This document shows positions 34,356 to 44,098 of a stretch of DNA of 64,000 nt, piece after piece (positions within the stretch are counted from its first letter, which is position 1; each line of letters opens with the position of its first letter). The notes beneath the pieces are model-generated. The model was not told where the DNA came from. It ran no database searches and was given only the letters and a program-made list of their open reading frames with translations. Both the position numbers and the translations under genes were made by a program. Source of the DNA: Shewanella sp. VB17 (lineage in GTDB: Bacteria; Pseudomonadota; Gammaproteobacteria; Enterobacterales; Shewanellaceae); NCBI RefSeq assembly GCF_013248905.1, contig NZ_JABRVS010000001.1, positions 806,001-870,000 of the forward strand. The letters run 5' to 3'.

Positions 34356-34931
34356 ATGAAAACACAAGAAATGGCGTTGATTACGCGGGATGCCTTGTTG
34401 TTACCTGGTGGAAGAATTGAGGTAAAAATAATTAACCCTGGTCATTTGAAGATGGTTGCCGATGTATGTAAAGGCACTTATCCTTTGGCTTTTGGCATGT
34501 TAAAAGCCAATAGTCACCCTCCTTGTTATCCCAGCATTACTCAATGTGAGATTATAGATTTCAATCAACTCGATGATGACTGTTTGAGTATAGTGCTAGA
34601 AGGCAAGCAGAGGGTGAAGGTGTTATCGGCTGCTCGAGAGAAAAATGGTATTTGGATGGCGAGAACGTTACCAGCTTGCAATTGGCGTGAAGAGCCCATT
34701 TTAGGCGAGTTTGCTTTGATAAGTGCCGCATTAGAGCAGTTTTATGAAGTTAACCCTGATCTTTTTGGACTCTATTCACATATTTATCTTGACGATGCTT
34801 CTTGGGTCAGTCAGCGTTGGTTGGAAGTACTACCTCTTTATAATAAAGATAAATTAACGTTGATGAATAAGCCAGATTGCCATCAAACTATGGAGTTTGT
34901 TCTCGAGTTAATTAAATCCCATGCGAGTTAA
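34356..34931 (+). CDS. stand-alone Lon N-terminal (substrate-binding) domain protein
   Basis: It has 191 residues with no ATPase or protease domain. The N-terminal beta-rich part (RDALLLPGGRIEVKIINPGHLKMVADVCKG) and FGMLKANS, CEIIDFNQLDDDCLSIVLEGKQRVKV follow the PF02190 Lon N-domain pattern, with a helical C-terminal half. The ATG at 34356 follows a strong GGGGAGG site with good spacing. Small proteins of this type are common in Shewanella and Vibrio; their role is not established. It precedes an RluA-type gene in the same direction with about 80 bp between. Confidence 0.82.
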   Translation: MKTQEMALITRDALLLPGGRIEVKIINPGHLKMVADVCKGTYPLAFGMLKANSHPPCYPSITQCEIIDFNQLDDDCLSIVLEGKQRVKVLSAAREKNGIWMARTLPACNWREEPILGEFALISAALEQFYEVNPDLFGLYSHIYLDDASWVSQRWLEVLPLYNKDKLTLMNKPDCHQTMEFVLELIKSHAS

Positions 34932-35009
34932 CCGATGTTAGCTTTATTCATTTCAAGTGACTCTTTCTGTTAAGATGCAATTCTTTAATCTCTGCGTTAT
35001 TTGAACATT

Positions 35010-35927
35010 ATGTTTTCTTCAGTTCTTGCAAAGCAAGCGTCTTACGTCGTCCTTCCTGAAAATGTTACCGATAAACCGACGGTACTGAGTTTTCTGGTTG
35101 AGCACTTTGGACAGATTGGTGCCGATGTGTGGGAGGCAAGAGTGAGTGATGGCAAGGTACATTGGCAAGATGGTACTTTAATTGAACTCGATACTCTTTA
35201 TAGGCCAAGAGTCAGGGTGTATTATTATCGAGAAGTGGCGAGTGAGCCAAATGTACCTTTTGATGAGAAAATTATTTATACAGATGAGAGAATCATCGTT
35301 GCTTTTAAACCTCATTTTCTTGCGTTACATCCAAGTGGCAATGTGATTAATGAATGTTTAGTTAACCGATTGAGAGCCAAATTAGGGATAGAAACAATCG
35401 TGCCCGCTCACAGGCTTGATAGGGCGACAGCTGGACTGATATTACTGTGTCTTTACCCTGAGCATCGTCAGCAATATCATGATTTATTTAAACATGGATT
35501 GATCTGTAAAGAATACCAAGCGTTAGCCAAATTAACTCCTGAATTGTTAGCGAATAATAAAAGTGGGCAGTTAGCACTGCCGCTTCATTGGACTGTAAAG
35601 AATCGGATAGTAAAAGGTGAACCGTCATTTACCATGAAAGTGATTGAAGGGGAAGCGAATACCCATTCCGAAATATCCCTTATCGAGGTAAGAGGCGAGG
35701 TTGGTGTATTTAATTTATCACCCATCACAGGGCGTACCCACCAGCTTAGGGTGCATATGCAAAGTTTGGGCATGCCGATTTTAAATGATAAATGTTATCC
35801 ACAGCTACAAGCTAAAGCTCAAGATGATTATAACAAGCCACTAAGGCTGCTTGCCAGACGACTACATTTTACCGATCCTATCAGCGGCAAGCTCATTGAT
35901 CTTGAGTGTGAAGCGATTTGCTCTTAA
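35010..35927 (+). CDS. RluA-family RNA pseudouridine synthase
   Basis: This isomerises uridines in structured RNA. The active-site block reads HRLDRATAGLILL, where the second Asp-containing motif (HRLDRxTxG) is the RluA hallmark, and the fold continues with CKEYQALAK and ITGRTHQLRVHMQSLGMPILND. A partial N-terminal domain precedes it, without a clear S4 signature. It is 305 residues from the ATG at 35010; an in-frame TTG at 35001 would add three. The RNA target (rRNA or tRNA site) cannot be told from the sequence. It is convergent with the PhoD-like gene. Confidence 0.88.
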   Translation: MFSSVLAKQASYVVLPENVTDKPTVLSFLVEHFGQIGADVWEARVSDGKVHWQDGTLIELDTLYRPRVRVYYYREVASEPNVPFDEKIIYTDERIIVAFKPHFLALHPSGNVINECLVNRLRAKLGIETIVPAHRLDRATAGLILLCLYPEHRQQYHDLFKHGLICKEYQALAKLTPELLANNKSGQLALPLHWTVKNRIVKGEPSFTMKVIEGEANTHSEISLIEVRGEVGVFNLSPITGRTHQLRVHMQSLGMPILNDKCYPQLQAKAQDDYNKPLRLLARRLHFTDPISGKLIDLECEAICS

Positions 35928-35976
35928 GGGCATCAATTAGCCACCTTAGCCAATATGAGGACACTTTTTAATGTCG

Positions 35977-37929
35977 TTAATCATTTTTGTCTTTTGGAGA
36001 TTTAGCCCCATGTTTATTATGGCTTGGCAGCTTGAAATCGGTTTGGCTCATATCAGCGTGAAGTACGGCTATTTTTGTTGGCGCTCCATTGCTAGCAAAG
36101 CGAACCATGCCGATGCCACTTTTATTGAATAATCGTTGACTACGGGCGTCATTGGGTCGACGTCCTCGTATCGACATCCGTTTACGTTTAGTGAAAAAGT
36201 TAAGTGGGGAAAAGCGTCCGTATAACCAACCATTGATTTTATCTAATAGCGGCAGCAATTTTTCGGGGAACTGGTTTTTAATCCCACTACAGGTTATCTG
36301 GTAAATTTTAGGTCCTCCTTTACGAAAACGTATACGGATATCGTAAGCAAATGAGTAATGTACATCACCCGATAAAATCACAAATTGTTCTGGCGTTTGT
36401 CGATGTTGAAAAATACGCATTAACGTGTTGGCAGTACCTGGGTGAGCCATCCAGTTTTCTGCATCGACTAACAATGAAGCACCGAGTAACGTCGCGATCT
36501 TCTGTATGGTTTCGATAAATTTAACCCCAAACATAGGAGCTGCTGAGACGATAATGACTTTATCTTGTCCCACGAGTTCATGTTGAAACTCCATCAACGC
36601 TTCCCAATCCATTAAGCCTGATGGCTTAGCTAGATTTGCTTCGCTGCGCCAACGGTGCGTTCGGGTATCAAGAACAACCATTTTAGGGTTGGTATTCAGG
36701 CTATAATGCCAATGTGTGAATTGTAGCAAGATATCAATAAGCTGATTATGGCTGCCTTCATTAGGTTGATTAAAGAAGGCGGTAAGACGAGGGGTTATCT
36801 CAGCTTTAAATTTATCGGGTGCATTACCTAGTCCCTGAAACAAGGTGTAACCTATCAGAGCATTACCAATAATGCGTTTTGAAAATGCATGTCCATAGGC
36901 AGCCTCTTCCCATTTAGCGGTGAGGTTCCAGTCATCAGTGACATCATGATCATCAAAAATCATATAAGTAGGTAGATGCGCCATGAGCCGCCTGACTTGC
37001 TTGAGGCCTGCTTTAAATTCGAGTAGGTTGCGCCATTCACTTTGCCATCTGGCAGTATTGGCAGCGGATAAACCAACGACATCTTTTGGGATCGTGATAC
37101 GCTCCCACAGTTCCGGTGACCAAGTTAGTAGATAAAATGCGATAACCTCACTTAAACTGACCAGATGGTTTTCGGCAAGAGAAGAAGTAAAAATAGGATG
37201 ATTTCGATACCAGCGACCTAAGGCTGTCCTTGCCGAGTAATTTGTTTGTGGGAGTAAGTTTTTATGCCTTTGGTACATAGCCGCAGGGTGGTAGCTTATT
37301 GAGTCACTGCCTGATAGTTGAGCATCAGGGAATTTTTCCTGAGGCAAACCTAGCATTGCTATCACCTCACCGACAGCAAACAGCATAGGTCCAGCCACAT
37401 CATCGATATAAACTTGATCGCCGCTGAGCATCAAAAGAGCAGGCCTAGCTTGTTGGCTAAGATCTTGTGCCAGTAAAGTGTCAGCGGCCACTAAAGCATC
37501 ACCACTGTGGTGATGTGCATGGCGGCATGAGCCGTGTAGCATATGGTCTATTTGTGGTTTAATCACAAAATTTGGTGTGAGTTGTTCACCATATTGAAGA
37601 CCGACCACTTCTTTGAAAATAAGCCCATGCAGCTTATCTTCAAGTGTATAGTTTACCGCTACCTCTACGGGTAGCAGTTCAGTTTGTTTGAGTTGCACGA
37701 TATGTTGATAAGCATGTTGACCTAATTTTATGCTATTTAGCTGTTCTGTCAGCAATGGGTTATTGAAGAGGGGAGGAATATTTTTATTATCGTCTAAAGA
37801 GTGGGTCAGTGTCAGTGTCAGTGATTCCATTGACTTGCTAGTAATAAACCATAGGGTGAAGTTATCGCGATCGCAATGGCGGAGTATTGGACCAGCAATT
37901 AATAGTGGCAGAGGGACAGCTTCTTTCAT
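35977..37929 (-). CDS. PhoD-like metallophosphatase
   Basis: A large (650-residue) metallophosphoesterase of the PhoD-like family. Seen are GSCRHAHHHSGDAL, LSGDQVYIDDVAGP (metal-binding Asp), YMIFDDHDVTDDWN (GNHD-equivalent) and VILSGDVHYSFAYDI near the end of the catalytic domain. No signal peptide is visible, unlike secreted PhoD of Bacillus, so it may act in the cytoplasm. I chose the ATG at 37929 because a GGA ribosome site is properly spaced for it; an in-frame ATG nine bases upstream is too close. Substrate is unknown. Confidence 0.85.
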   Translation of the reverse strand: MKEAVPLPLLIAGPILRHCDRDNFTLWFITSKSMESLTLTLTHSLDDNKNIPPLFNNPLLTEQLNSIKLGQHAYQHIVQLKQTELLPVEVAVNYTLEDKLHGLIFKEVVGLQYGEQLTPNFVIKPQIDHMLHGSCRHAHHHSGDALVAADTLLAQDLSQQARPALLMLSGDQVYIDDVAGPMLFAVGEVIAMLGLPQEKFPDAQLSGSDSISYHPAAMYQRHKNLLPQTNYSARTALGRWYRNHPIFTSSLAENHLVSLSEVIAFYLLTWSPELWERITIPKDVVGLSAANTARWQSEWRNLLEFKAGLKQVRRLMAHLPTYMIFDDHDVTDDWNLTAKWEEAAYGHAFSKRIIGNALIGYTLFQGLGNAPDKFKAEITPRLTAFFNQPNEGSHNQLIDILLQFTHWHYSLNTNPKMVVLDTRTHRWRSEANLAKPSGLMDWEALMEFQHELVGQDKVIIVSAAPMFGVKFIETIQKIATLLGASLLVDAENWMAHPGTANTLMRIFQHRQTPEQFVILSGDVHYSFAYDIRIRFRKGGPKIYQITCSGIKNQFPEKLLPLLDKINGWLYGRFSPLNFFTKRKRMSIRGRRPNDARSQRLFNKSGIGMVRFASNGAPTKIAVLHADMSQTDFKLPSHNKHGAKSPKDKND

Positions 37930-38173
37930 ATCATTCATTCCAATATCTTATTGTGGATTAGATTAAACAAGTGCGGATGAATTTGAAAGGTAAATGAGTG
38001 ACTCCTATTGAGCTCTTGTTATCAATAGGGCAAGATTAATCTAGTTTACATAGCGTTTTTTTAGTGCTTAGAGCCATTGGTTATCAAGGTAATCTAAATA
38101 AATATAAAATAAGCCTTTAATTCATTGTTTAGTCATATTGGTTTATCTTAAGTTATTGGAAATTGACAGGTAT

Positions 38174-41080
38174 ATGAATAGTTTGATTAGCGTTATCAAG
38201 TGGCGAATAACCCAGTCCATTTATGTGATTTTTGCCTTTAGCTGTTCATCAGTGTTAGCCAATATTAGCGAGATGCCGGTGTTAGGTGGAATATTCAATG
38301 CTGGTGAAATCATGAGGGATCAGATTATTTCCTCAGTGAGCGCATCGACTAAGCTGACGCGAGATATCACACTGTTTACGATTGCGGGTGTCTCTCTTGA
38401 TGTATATATCCTCTCTCTTCCTCTAGATAGCGAGGTTAAAGCTAGGGTTATTAGTCAGCTGAGTGATCCCAGCTATGCTATTCCTTTAGGTCATTTTTTG
38501 TATAGTTATTATGACCGTTATGGTGGGCTGAGTCCTAATGATGAATTTAAGCAATATCTCAAGACTCGATATTCTCCTATGCAGCTTAAAGGGTTTGAGC
38601 ATAGCTTGTATCAGGTTGGAGTGGACTCACAGCCTAGAGAAATTAAAACACCAAGCAATAATGGTAATCATCAAGGGGTAAAAGTTGATCGCCAGTTTAT
38701 TGCTTCTTTGGTGACCATTTACGATGCTTTAGTTGATATCGGTGAGTGGCAAGACATGGATGCTTTACCTAATCACTATACATATCTCACCTCACAGACT
38801 GAAGATATTGATATTATTAATAAAATTCAACCCATCATTATTGGACTCATGATGAAGGCCAGTAATAGGATGGATCCCACAGAGATGAAAGCTGTGCTGC
38901 TGGACATTATAGAAGACGGCGATCCACAACATAGAAACAAAGTCAATAATAAGGCGCAAGCATTAACGATCACCCTCATTGATTTCGTTCGCTTAAATGT
39001 ACTTAAGGCTTATCGTCAATTTGTGTTTAAGCAAGAGCGAGAAGCAGGATTAAATTCCTGGATGCTAAATACTTTTGATGAAGATGCTGATGAATTAATT
39101 AAGTTTTTACTCTCACAGCAGAAGCGCCGTTATGGTGTGCAGATAGCGGTTGACGGCTTGCAGCAGGGCTTAATTGAGGGATTGGTTGATCCATCTAAAC
39201 CTTTTATTAATCATGCTTATCAGATACATCAGTCTCATGAAGAACTTACTGTTACTGGAAGGGAAACCAATCAACCTGAACATGAACAGCAAGTTAAGTT
39301 TATGTCACTTTTGGCCAGGAAAAATTATCAAGACCCGAATTATCTGCCGTTTTTTAAGCGTCTTTACCTTGAAAATAGAGACTCCATCACCCAAGTTGGT
39401 ATTTCATCAACGCCAACCATTAGTGTACGTAATCTGCCTATTATCAAAACTGGCGCTAAGGTTTCGGGCAAGGGAGGAACTGGGATCCCTAATTTTCACT
39501 TTGTTGATAGAGAACAGGACAGGGCATATTACTTTTTTGGTAACGATGCGATCCAGCTTGACAGATTAATGGAAAGTCATGGAGTGCGGACGATGTTTGA
39601 TCGTTTAGCTTATCTCAACACCCTCAACTGTAACGCACAATATGATTGGAATGCCCATACTAGCTTTGATGGCTTAGTGAACCTTGGTGTGGGAGAAGTG
39701 CAGCGAGATTATGGGGAGAAACGTTGCCTGAGAGAGCTGAGCGTTCGAGCTAAAGTGGAAGGGCAACTGAGAGCACTCCGTCAGGAGTTGATCGAGGATA
39801 TTCAAGGATACCAAGAGATTTTCTTTCTGGATATTGTGACCAAGCTAACAAAGAAATGGAAGATTGAAAAAGCCATCTCTGAGCTAGCAAAATTAGATGG
39901 CCTTGGAATGCCTGACTATACCTTGATTTATAATCCATGGCCTGATCACTTTGCTCATTTTGCTGGGCCTTTTAGTGATGAAATCATTATGCCAACAGGG
40001 GAGCTTAATCGGTTGGATTATTGGTTAGCTCAAACTGAGAAAGCTTATAAAGATGCTGGTATTTATGATCAAACTTTATGGGGGATGGCTGGTGATCATG
40101 GTTTAAGTCCTGTTTTCCATGCTTTGAATCCGGAGAAGCGCGTATTTGAAGCGCTATCAGATGAGCTGGGATATCCTATCTTAGTGAAAAAAATATCCTC
40201 GGATGAGGGCGAAGGTCCTAAGATCACTAATGCGTTAAATTACTCGAGTCATCGTGGGGTGGATGTGGTGGTTGCATCTACCGCTGGTGGTAACATGATG
40301 ATGGATTTCTTTAATTCGGCAATGGGATGGACTGTGCAGCCTGTTTACGAAGAGCTAGTTCGATGGGCGCCTATCAATGCTAAAGATAAATCACAAACAC
40401 TGGATATCGTGGCTGAGACGGCATCGAGATTATCTGATTCTTTAGATTATATGGTACTACGTGAACACCAGTGCAGTGTCGATAAGTGTCAGGTTCGCTT
40501 GGTTGGATATCGAGATGACAAGCGCATTGATGAGCGGGTTGAGCTTAGAGGGGATAAACTCTTCTATGCCAGCCTATCCGGCATTGAGCCCATATTACTC
40601 GATATTCAGCAGTTGAATCCCTATAAAGATAAGCCGTCCGAGTCTGAATTGAATCATTACACCAATTTAAAAAATAAATGCCTCCAGCAAGCTAAGCAGC
40701 AAGATATTACGTCATGGTGCAGTGTACTGGAGTGGCGAGAGCTAACGCGGTTCACTCCAAGGCCGGATTCGGTGAATCAAGTCGCTAGGCTTTATGAAGA
40801 GGATAGAGCAGGAACGATCAACTTGTTCCCTAAGGCTGGAATAGGATTTAATACTAAAGTACCCGGTCGACATGCTGGTGAGGATTATCTTGAAAAAGAT
40901 GCTTTTCTTGGTTTCTGGGGAACCCCGATTGGTGACCCTTTACCCTTAACAATAGAGGAGAATGGTTCACTTGCACCGACCATGTATGAGTTTTTAACTG
41001 GAGAGAAAATTGTTGTCGGTAAGAATGGCTGGGGTTACCCATCTTTACTTGAAAAATTGGATATTCAATCAGCTATTTAA
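38174..41080 (+). CDS. large exported alkaline-phosphatase-superfamily hydrolase
   Basis: It has 968 residues with a signal region (IYVIFAFSCSSVLA). The first 400 residues contain no domain I recognise. The second half is of the alkaline-phosphatase / type I phosphodiesterase superfamily. It has GKGGTGIPNFHFV, with a possible Thr nucleophile, NPWPDHFAHFAGP, GMAGDHGLSP (metal-binding Asp-His) and NYSSHRGVDVVVAST. It may be a secreted phosphodiesterase or phosphatase. The ATG at 38174 starts directly before the signal; a frame start at 38138 would add a non-signal extension. It is transcribed alone, divergent from the PhoD-like gene, which together may point to organophosphate scavenging (inference). 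Confidence 0.72.
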   Translation: MNSLISVIKWRITQSIYVIFAFSCSSVLANISEMPVLGGIFNAGEIMRDQIISSVSASTKLTRDITLFTIAGVSLDVYILSLPLDSEVKARVISQLSDPSYAIPLGHFLYSYYDRYGGLSPNDEFKQYLKTRYSPMQLKGFEHSLYQVGVDSQPREIKTPSNNGNHQGVKVDRQFIASLVTIYDALVDIGEWQDMDALPNHYTYLTSQTEDIDIINKIQPIIIGLMMKASNRMDPTEMKAVLLDIIEDGDPQHRNKVNNKAQALTITLIDFVRLNVLKAYRQFVFKQEREAGLNSWMLNTFDEDADELIKFLLSQQKRRYGVQIAVDGLQQGLIEGLVDPSKPFINHAYQIHQSHEELTVTGRETNQPEHEQQVKFMSLLARKNYQDPNYLPFFKRLYLENRDSITQVGISSTPTISVRNLPIIKTGAKVSGKGGTGIPNFHFVDREQDRAYYFFGNDAIQLDRLMESHGVRTMFDRLAYLNTLNCNAQYDWNAHTSFDGLVNLGVGEVQRDYGEKRCLRELSVRAKVEGQLRALRQELIEDIQGYQEIFFLDIVTKLTKKWKIEKAISELAKLDGLGMPDYTLIYNPWPDHFAHFAGPFSDEIIMPTGELNRLDYWLAQTEKAYKDAGIYDQTLWGMAGDHGLSPVFHALNPEKRVFEALSDELGYPILVKKISSDEGEGPKITNALNYSSHRGVDVVVASTAGGNMMMDFFNSAMGWTVQPVYEELVRWAPINAKDKSQTLDIVAETASRLSDSLDYMVLREHQCSVDKCQVRLVGYRDDKRIDERVELRGDKLFYASLSGIEPILLDIQQLNPYKDKPSESELNHYTNLKNKCLQQAKQQDITSWCSVLEWRELTRFTPRPDSVNQVARLYEEDRAGTINLFPKAGIGFNTKVPGRHAGEDYLEKDAFLGFWGTPIGDPLPLTIEENGSLAPTMYEFLTGEKIVVGKNGWGYPSLLEKLDIQSAI

Positions 41081-41118
41081 TTAAATGGGTATGAGGTGGC
41101 AGCTTACTCTACACACTA

Positions 41119-41751
41119 TTAATCATTGGCTATTTTAGCTCTCTGTCGTTTCAGTATAACGCTAAATAAAATGAGGCCAATAATGCCAAATACTGTGATA
41201 ACAAGCCAGAATAGCTGCTGGTGGTGGTGATAAAAAGTCAGTATTGGGGTGAGTTCCTCGCTGATCAGTATTGGGCCAAGACCAAAGAGTGTGAGCCATA
41301 ATACCGTAGCCATCGTATTACCGATGAGAAATTGATGAAAGGGCATTTTAGCCATGCCACAACCGATAAAAATAGTTTGTTTAAGCCCTTCAATAAAGCG
41401 ACTGAGCAGTAGAGCAATCACACCATATTTACCGATAAAGGCATGAAGTTTAATTTCGGTACTCTCTTTTATCCAGCCTTTTTCGATAAAAATATCGCCA
41501 CATTTTATTCCTAATAAATAGCCTAAACTATTGCCCGTAAAAGCGCTGCTACCAGCGACCATAAGTACTAGAGGCAGTGACATTTGTCCTGTTGCAGCTA
41601 ATAGGCTGGCAACGATAAGTAATGACTGCCCAGGAGCAGGGATCCCGACTCCTTCCACGGCGATGGCAAGTGCTAAAATGAGGTAGCCATATTGCTGTAA
41701 CCAAGGTGTCATCTCAGTCATGATATGTTGTAAAGTTTCGGGCATAGGCAA
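41119..41751 (-). CDS. DedA family membrane protein
   Basis: A 210-residue polytopic inner-membrane protein of the DedA/SNARE-associated family; other members flip or recycle lipid carriers. Typical are AIAVEGVGIPAPGQSLLIVASLLAA, GNSLGYLLGIKCGD and LLSRFIEGLKQTIFIGCGMAKMPFHQFLIGN, the conserved Arg/Glu helix, with four to five membrane segments and a basic C-terminus. It stands alone and converges with the preceding hydrolase gene. The exact substrate is not evident. Confidence 0.88.
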   Translation of the reverse strand: MPMPETLQHIMTEMTPWLQQYGYLILALAIAVEGVGIPAPGQSLLIVASLLAATGQMSLPLVLMVAGSSAFTGNSLGYLLGIKCGDIFIEKGWIKESTEIKLHAFIGKYGVIALLLSRFIEGLKQTIFIGCGMAKMPFHQFLIGNTMATVLWLTLFGLGPILISEELTPILTFYHHHQQLFWLVITVFGIIGLILFSVILKRQRAKIAND

Positions 41752-42021
41752 TGACTTTATGTTGAAGTTGATGTATCACCATCATAGCGGCTGTGCGCAT
41801 GAAATGGCGCGTATTTCCAATATTTAATCTATTAATGGCAATGTTGGCATGCCTTTATATTTGGTATCAGTGACTTAAACCATAGACTTTAGAGCCTTGT
41901 GTAAACTCTGAACTCGCTTTATTTTTACAATCAAGTAGTCATTCCCCCTATGAGTAATGACTGAATATAAGGGGGAACAAATTGATAATAGTAATATAGG
42001 GTTATCCTTGGAATCTAAGAA

Positions 42022-43269
42022 TCACTCTATTAGACTCACTAACGTAGCCTCTACTGTACCCATACTTTTGATATTATAATTGATTTCAGGTTGCCCACTC
42101 CATCCTGTGCGAACGGTGAGAAAATTATCAGCCCAAGCGCCTCCATATTGATAACCATAAGCGATAGCTGAATGATTGGTGCCAATAGTGCCTTGGGTAT
42201 GGTAGTGGACAATCGCTGGTCGCTGGGCGTTAATTTCTCGCATTAAATATGAGTAAGTACTCATGGCTGCATAGGTGATCCTTCTTGCCGAGAATTGTTG
42301 TGTTTGACGTGTATTCATATAATCAACGAGCTTGACACTATTGGCTTGTGATGTACCTCCTTGACCATCTTCACGGCAATAAGTGTTTAAGTATCCTCGT
42401 AGGTCATCTATGGTTTCACGCATTAAAATACTACTGGTATGGTGAACTTGCTGTGTGTCGTCACCAATCATGTAAGGAAAGCCATTTCTGTCATAAAAAT
42501 CAATCAACATGGCGGCCGCAATGGGAGTACACCCAGCGTAACAATCATTGCTATCACTGGTGGAATGTGTCCAAGTGCGTTGTTCTTGGGAGAAGGGAGT
42601 GAAGCGCCAATCAACCACATTAGGTGTGATGCTCAATGTATTGGCGGTGCGAAGTAATGTATTTTTGTTTATTATATTTTGTGCGACATTGGCATTTATT
42701 GGGTCGTTAGATGAAGATGGAAATTGTCGTGGGTGTGTTAAGTCGCTGAGGGGTTGCTGTGGGTTGAGTGGGATAAAATGAATGATGTTATGACTATCTA
42801 ATACACGCAAAGAAGAGGTTCCAGAACCATTCCAAAGCATACGTACATCAGGGTGTAATATATTAATATTTTCACCTGTTTGTTGTTCATATTTTTTGAG
42901 TAAAGTATTTGACGGAGTTGTGCCTGTGACTGCATATTCTGCAATGTTAATATTGGTATTTTTAGCTTCAACGATCATATAACCTAATGGTTGCCGTCTA
43001 TTATCAAGTATTTCTATCTCATAACCTTGAATGTGTTCTAGCCCGTCATATAACGCAGTAACGGTATTGATTGATGCGTTTAACCAGATCCCGTATTGAT
43101 TTTGTTGTGAGTGGATAAATTGTTGAGCTAACTGGCTAGCTTGATCTAATGTTCTTGATGGCAAAATGTGAGCTGAATGAGTTGCCTGCGGTTCTATATT
43201 CTGTGCAGTAAGATTAAAAGAACTCAGACTGAGTGCTGCAATAGTGCTAAGCCAAAAAATATTTTTCAT
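42022..43269 (-). CDS. secreted papain-fold (C39-like) peptidase
   Basis: It has 415 residues with a signal peptide (STIAALSLSSFNLTA). The first half (about residues 30-200) resembles a propeptide with beta-rich YEIEILDNRRQPLGYMIVE. The second half has the papain-like cysteine site CYAGCTPIAAAMLIDFYDRNG and a histidine site TNHSAIAYGYQYGGAW with a following WSGQP, as in C39-like peptidases. It may be an extracellular protease or a bacteriocin-processing-like enzyme without an ABC partner. An upstream promoter must lie in 43270-43553. Its neighbours on the right are two unrecognised secreted proteins. Confidence 0.72.
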   Translation of the reverse strand: MKNIFWLSTIAALSLSSFNLTAQNIEPQATHSAHILPSRTLDQASQLAQQFIHSQQNQYGIWLNASINTVTALYDGLEHIQGYEIEILDNRRQPLGYMIVEAKNTNINIAEYAVTGTTPSNTLLKKYEQQTGENINILHPDVRMLWNGSGTSSLRVLDSHNIIHFIPLNPQQPLSDLTHPRQFPSSSNDPINANVAQNIINKNTLLRTANTLSITPNVVDWRFTPFSQEQRTWTHSTSDSNDCYAGCTPIAAAMLIDFYDRNGFPYMIGDDTQQVHHTSSILMRETIDDLRGYLNTYCREDGQGGTSQANSVKLVDYMNTRQTQQFSARRITYAAMSTYSYLMREINAQRPAIVHYHTQGTIGTNHSAIAYGYQYGGAWADNFLTVRTGWSGQPEINYNIKSMGTVEATLVSLIE

Positions 43270-43565
43270 TACTTCCCTTATTTATTATTAATGTGTAGAG
43301 CTGATTTATCGTGTTGCTATAAAATTATTCATATACTTTAGTTAAGATTAATTTTAGGTTTAATTTTTTTATGACGTGAATTAATAAGGTGGTGAGGCTT
43401 TAATAGATAAGTCCCACATTGAATCTTATTCTAAAATGTAAAAAATTAAACATCAACCTAAAGTTTAATAAATATGGGTATAACTGTAAATAGTTTGTAT
43501 TTTATTTGATGTTGATGGTATAAAGCCTATGCGGGAATAGTCCCGTATTTAAAGTGGATGATATT

Positions 43566-43955
43566 ATGAAAGTTGATAGTAGTATTAAAGTATTAGGCTT
43601 AAGCTTAGCAGTATTCTTTTCTTCAAACAGTTTTGCAAATGATGATATTGTCTTTCCGGATCAAAATGAAGAATATGCAATAACATTGACGCAAGAACCT
43701 ACTATTATTGGTAGCACTTTTTATGGTAGTACGGTTAATTGTAGTGGTGATTTCAGCGAGTATTCAGCAAGACTTATTTCTAATGGACATGCATTACAAA
43801 TAGTATCAGCACAAAGAGTGGATTGTCGTATGCTTGTTGTTCGTGACTTTGAATTAGATCTTAATTTATATATCGATCACCCACATCAGAGCTCACACGA
43901 ATATTACAACAACCTTCCGTTAGCTAACGTAATCTCAGATCCTTACGGTAACTAA
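43566..43955 (+). CDS. small exported protein, unrecognised
   Basis: About 129 residues. A signal peptide (IKVLGLSLAVFFSSNSFA) is followed by a short beta-rich acidic domain with two Cys (VNCSGDF and VDCRML), likely a disulfide. I do not recognise a family. I chose the ATG at 43566; a GTG at 43554 is in frame. A CGGGA/TCCCG hairpin lies in the leader at 43532-43545. It is followed by another secreted protein of unknown type 143 bp downstream, in the same direction. Confidence 0.55.
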   Translation: MKVDSSIKVLGLSLAVFFSSNSFANDDIVFPDQNEEYAITLTQEPTIIGSTFYGSTVNCSGDFSEYSARLISNGHALQIVSAQRVDCRMLVVRDFELDLNLYIDHPHQSSHEYYNNLPLANVISDPYGN

Positions 43956-44098
43956 TTTTATTTGTAAAAAAATACCTCCATTGTCAATAATGTTATCGGA
44001 TGGTAAAGAAACATGGTTTTCAACATTTGTTAATCATTAAAAGTCATATCGTTGGCATAGTTAAAAGGAGGTTTGCTTTAATATTAAAGGAATGTTCT

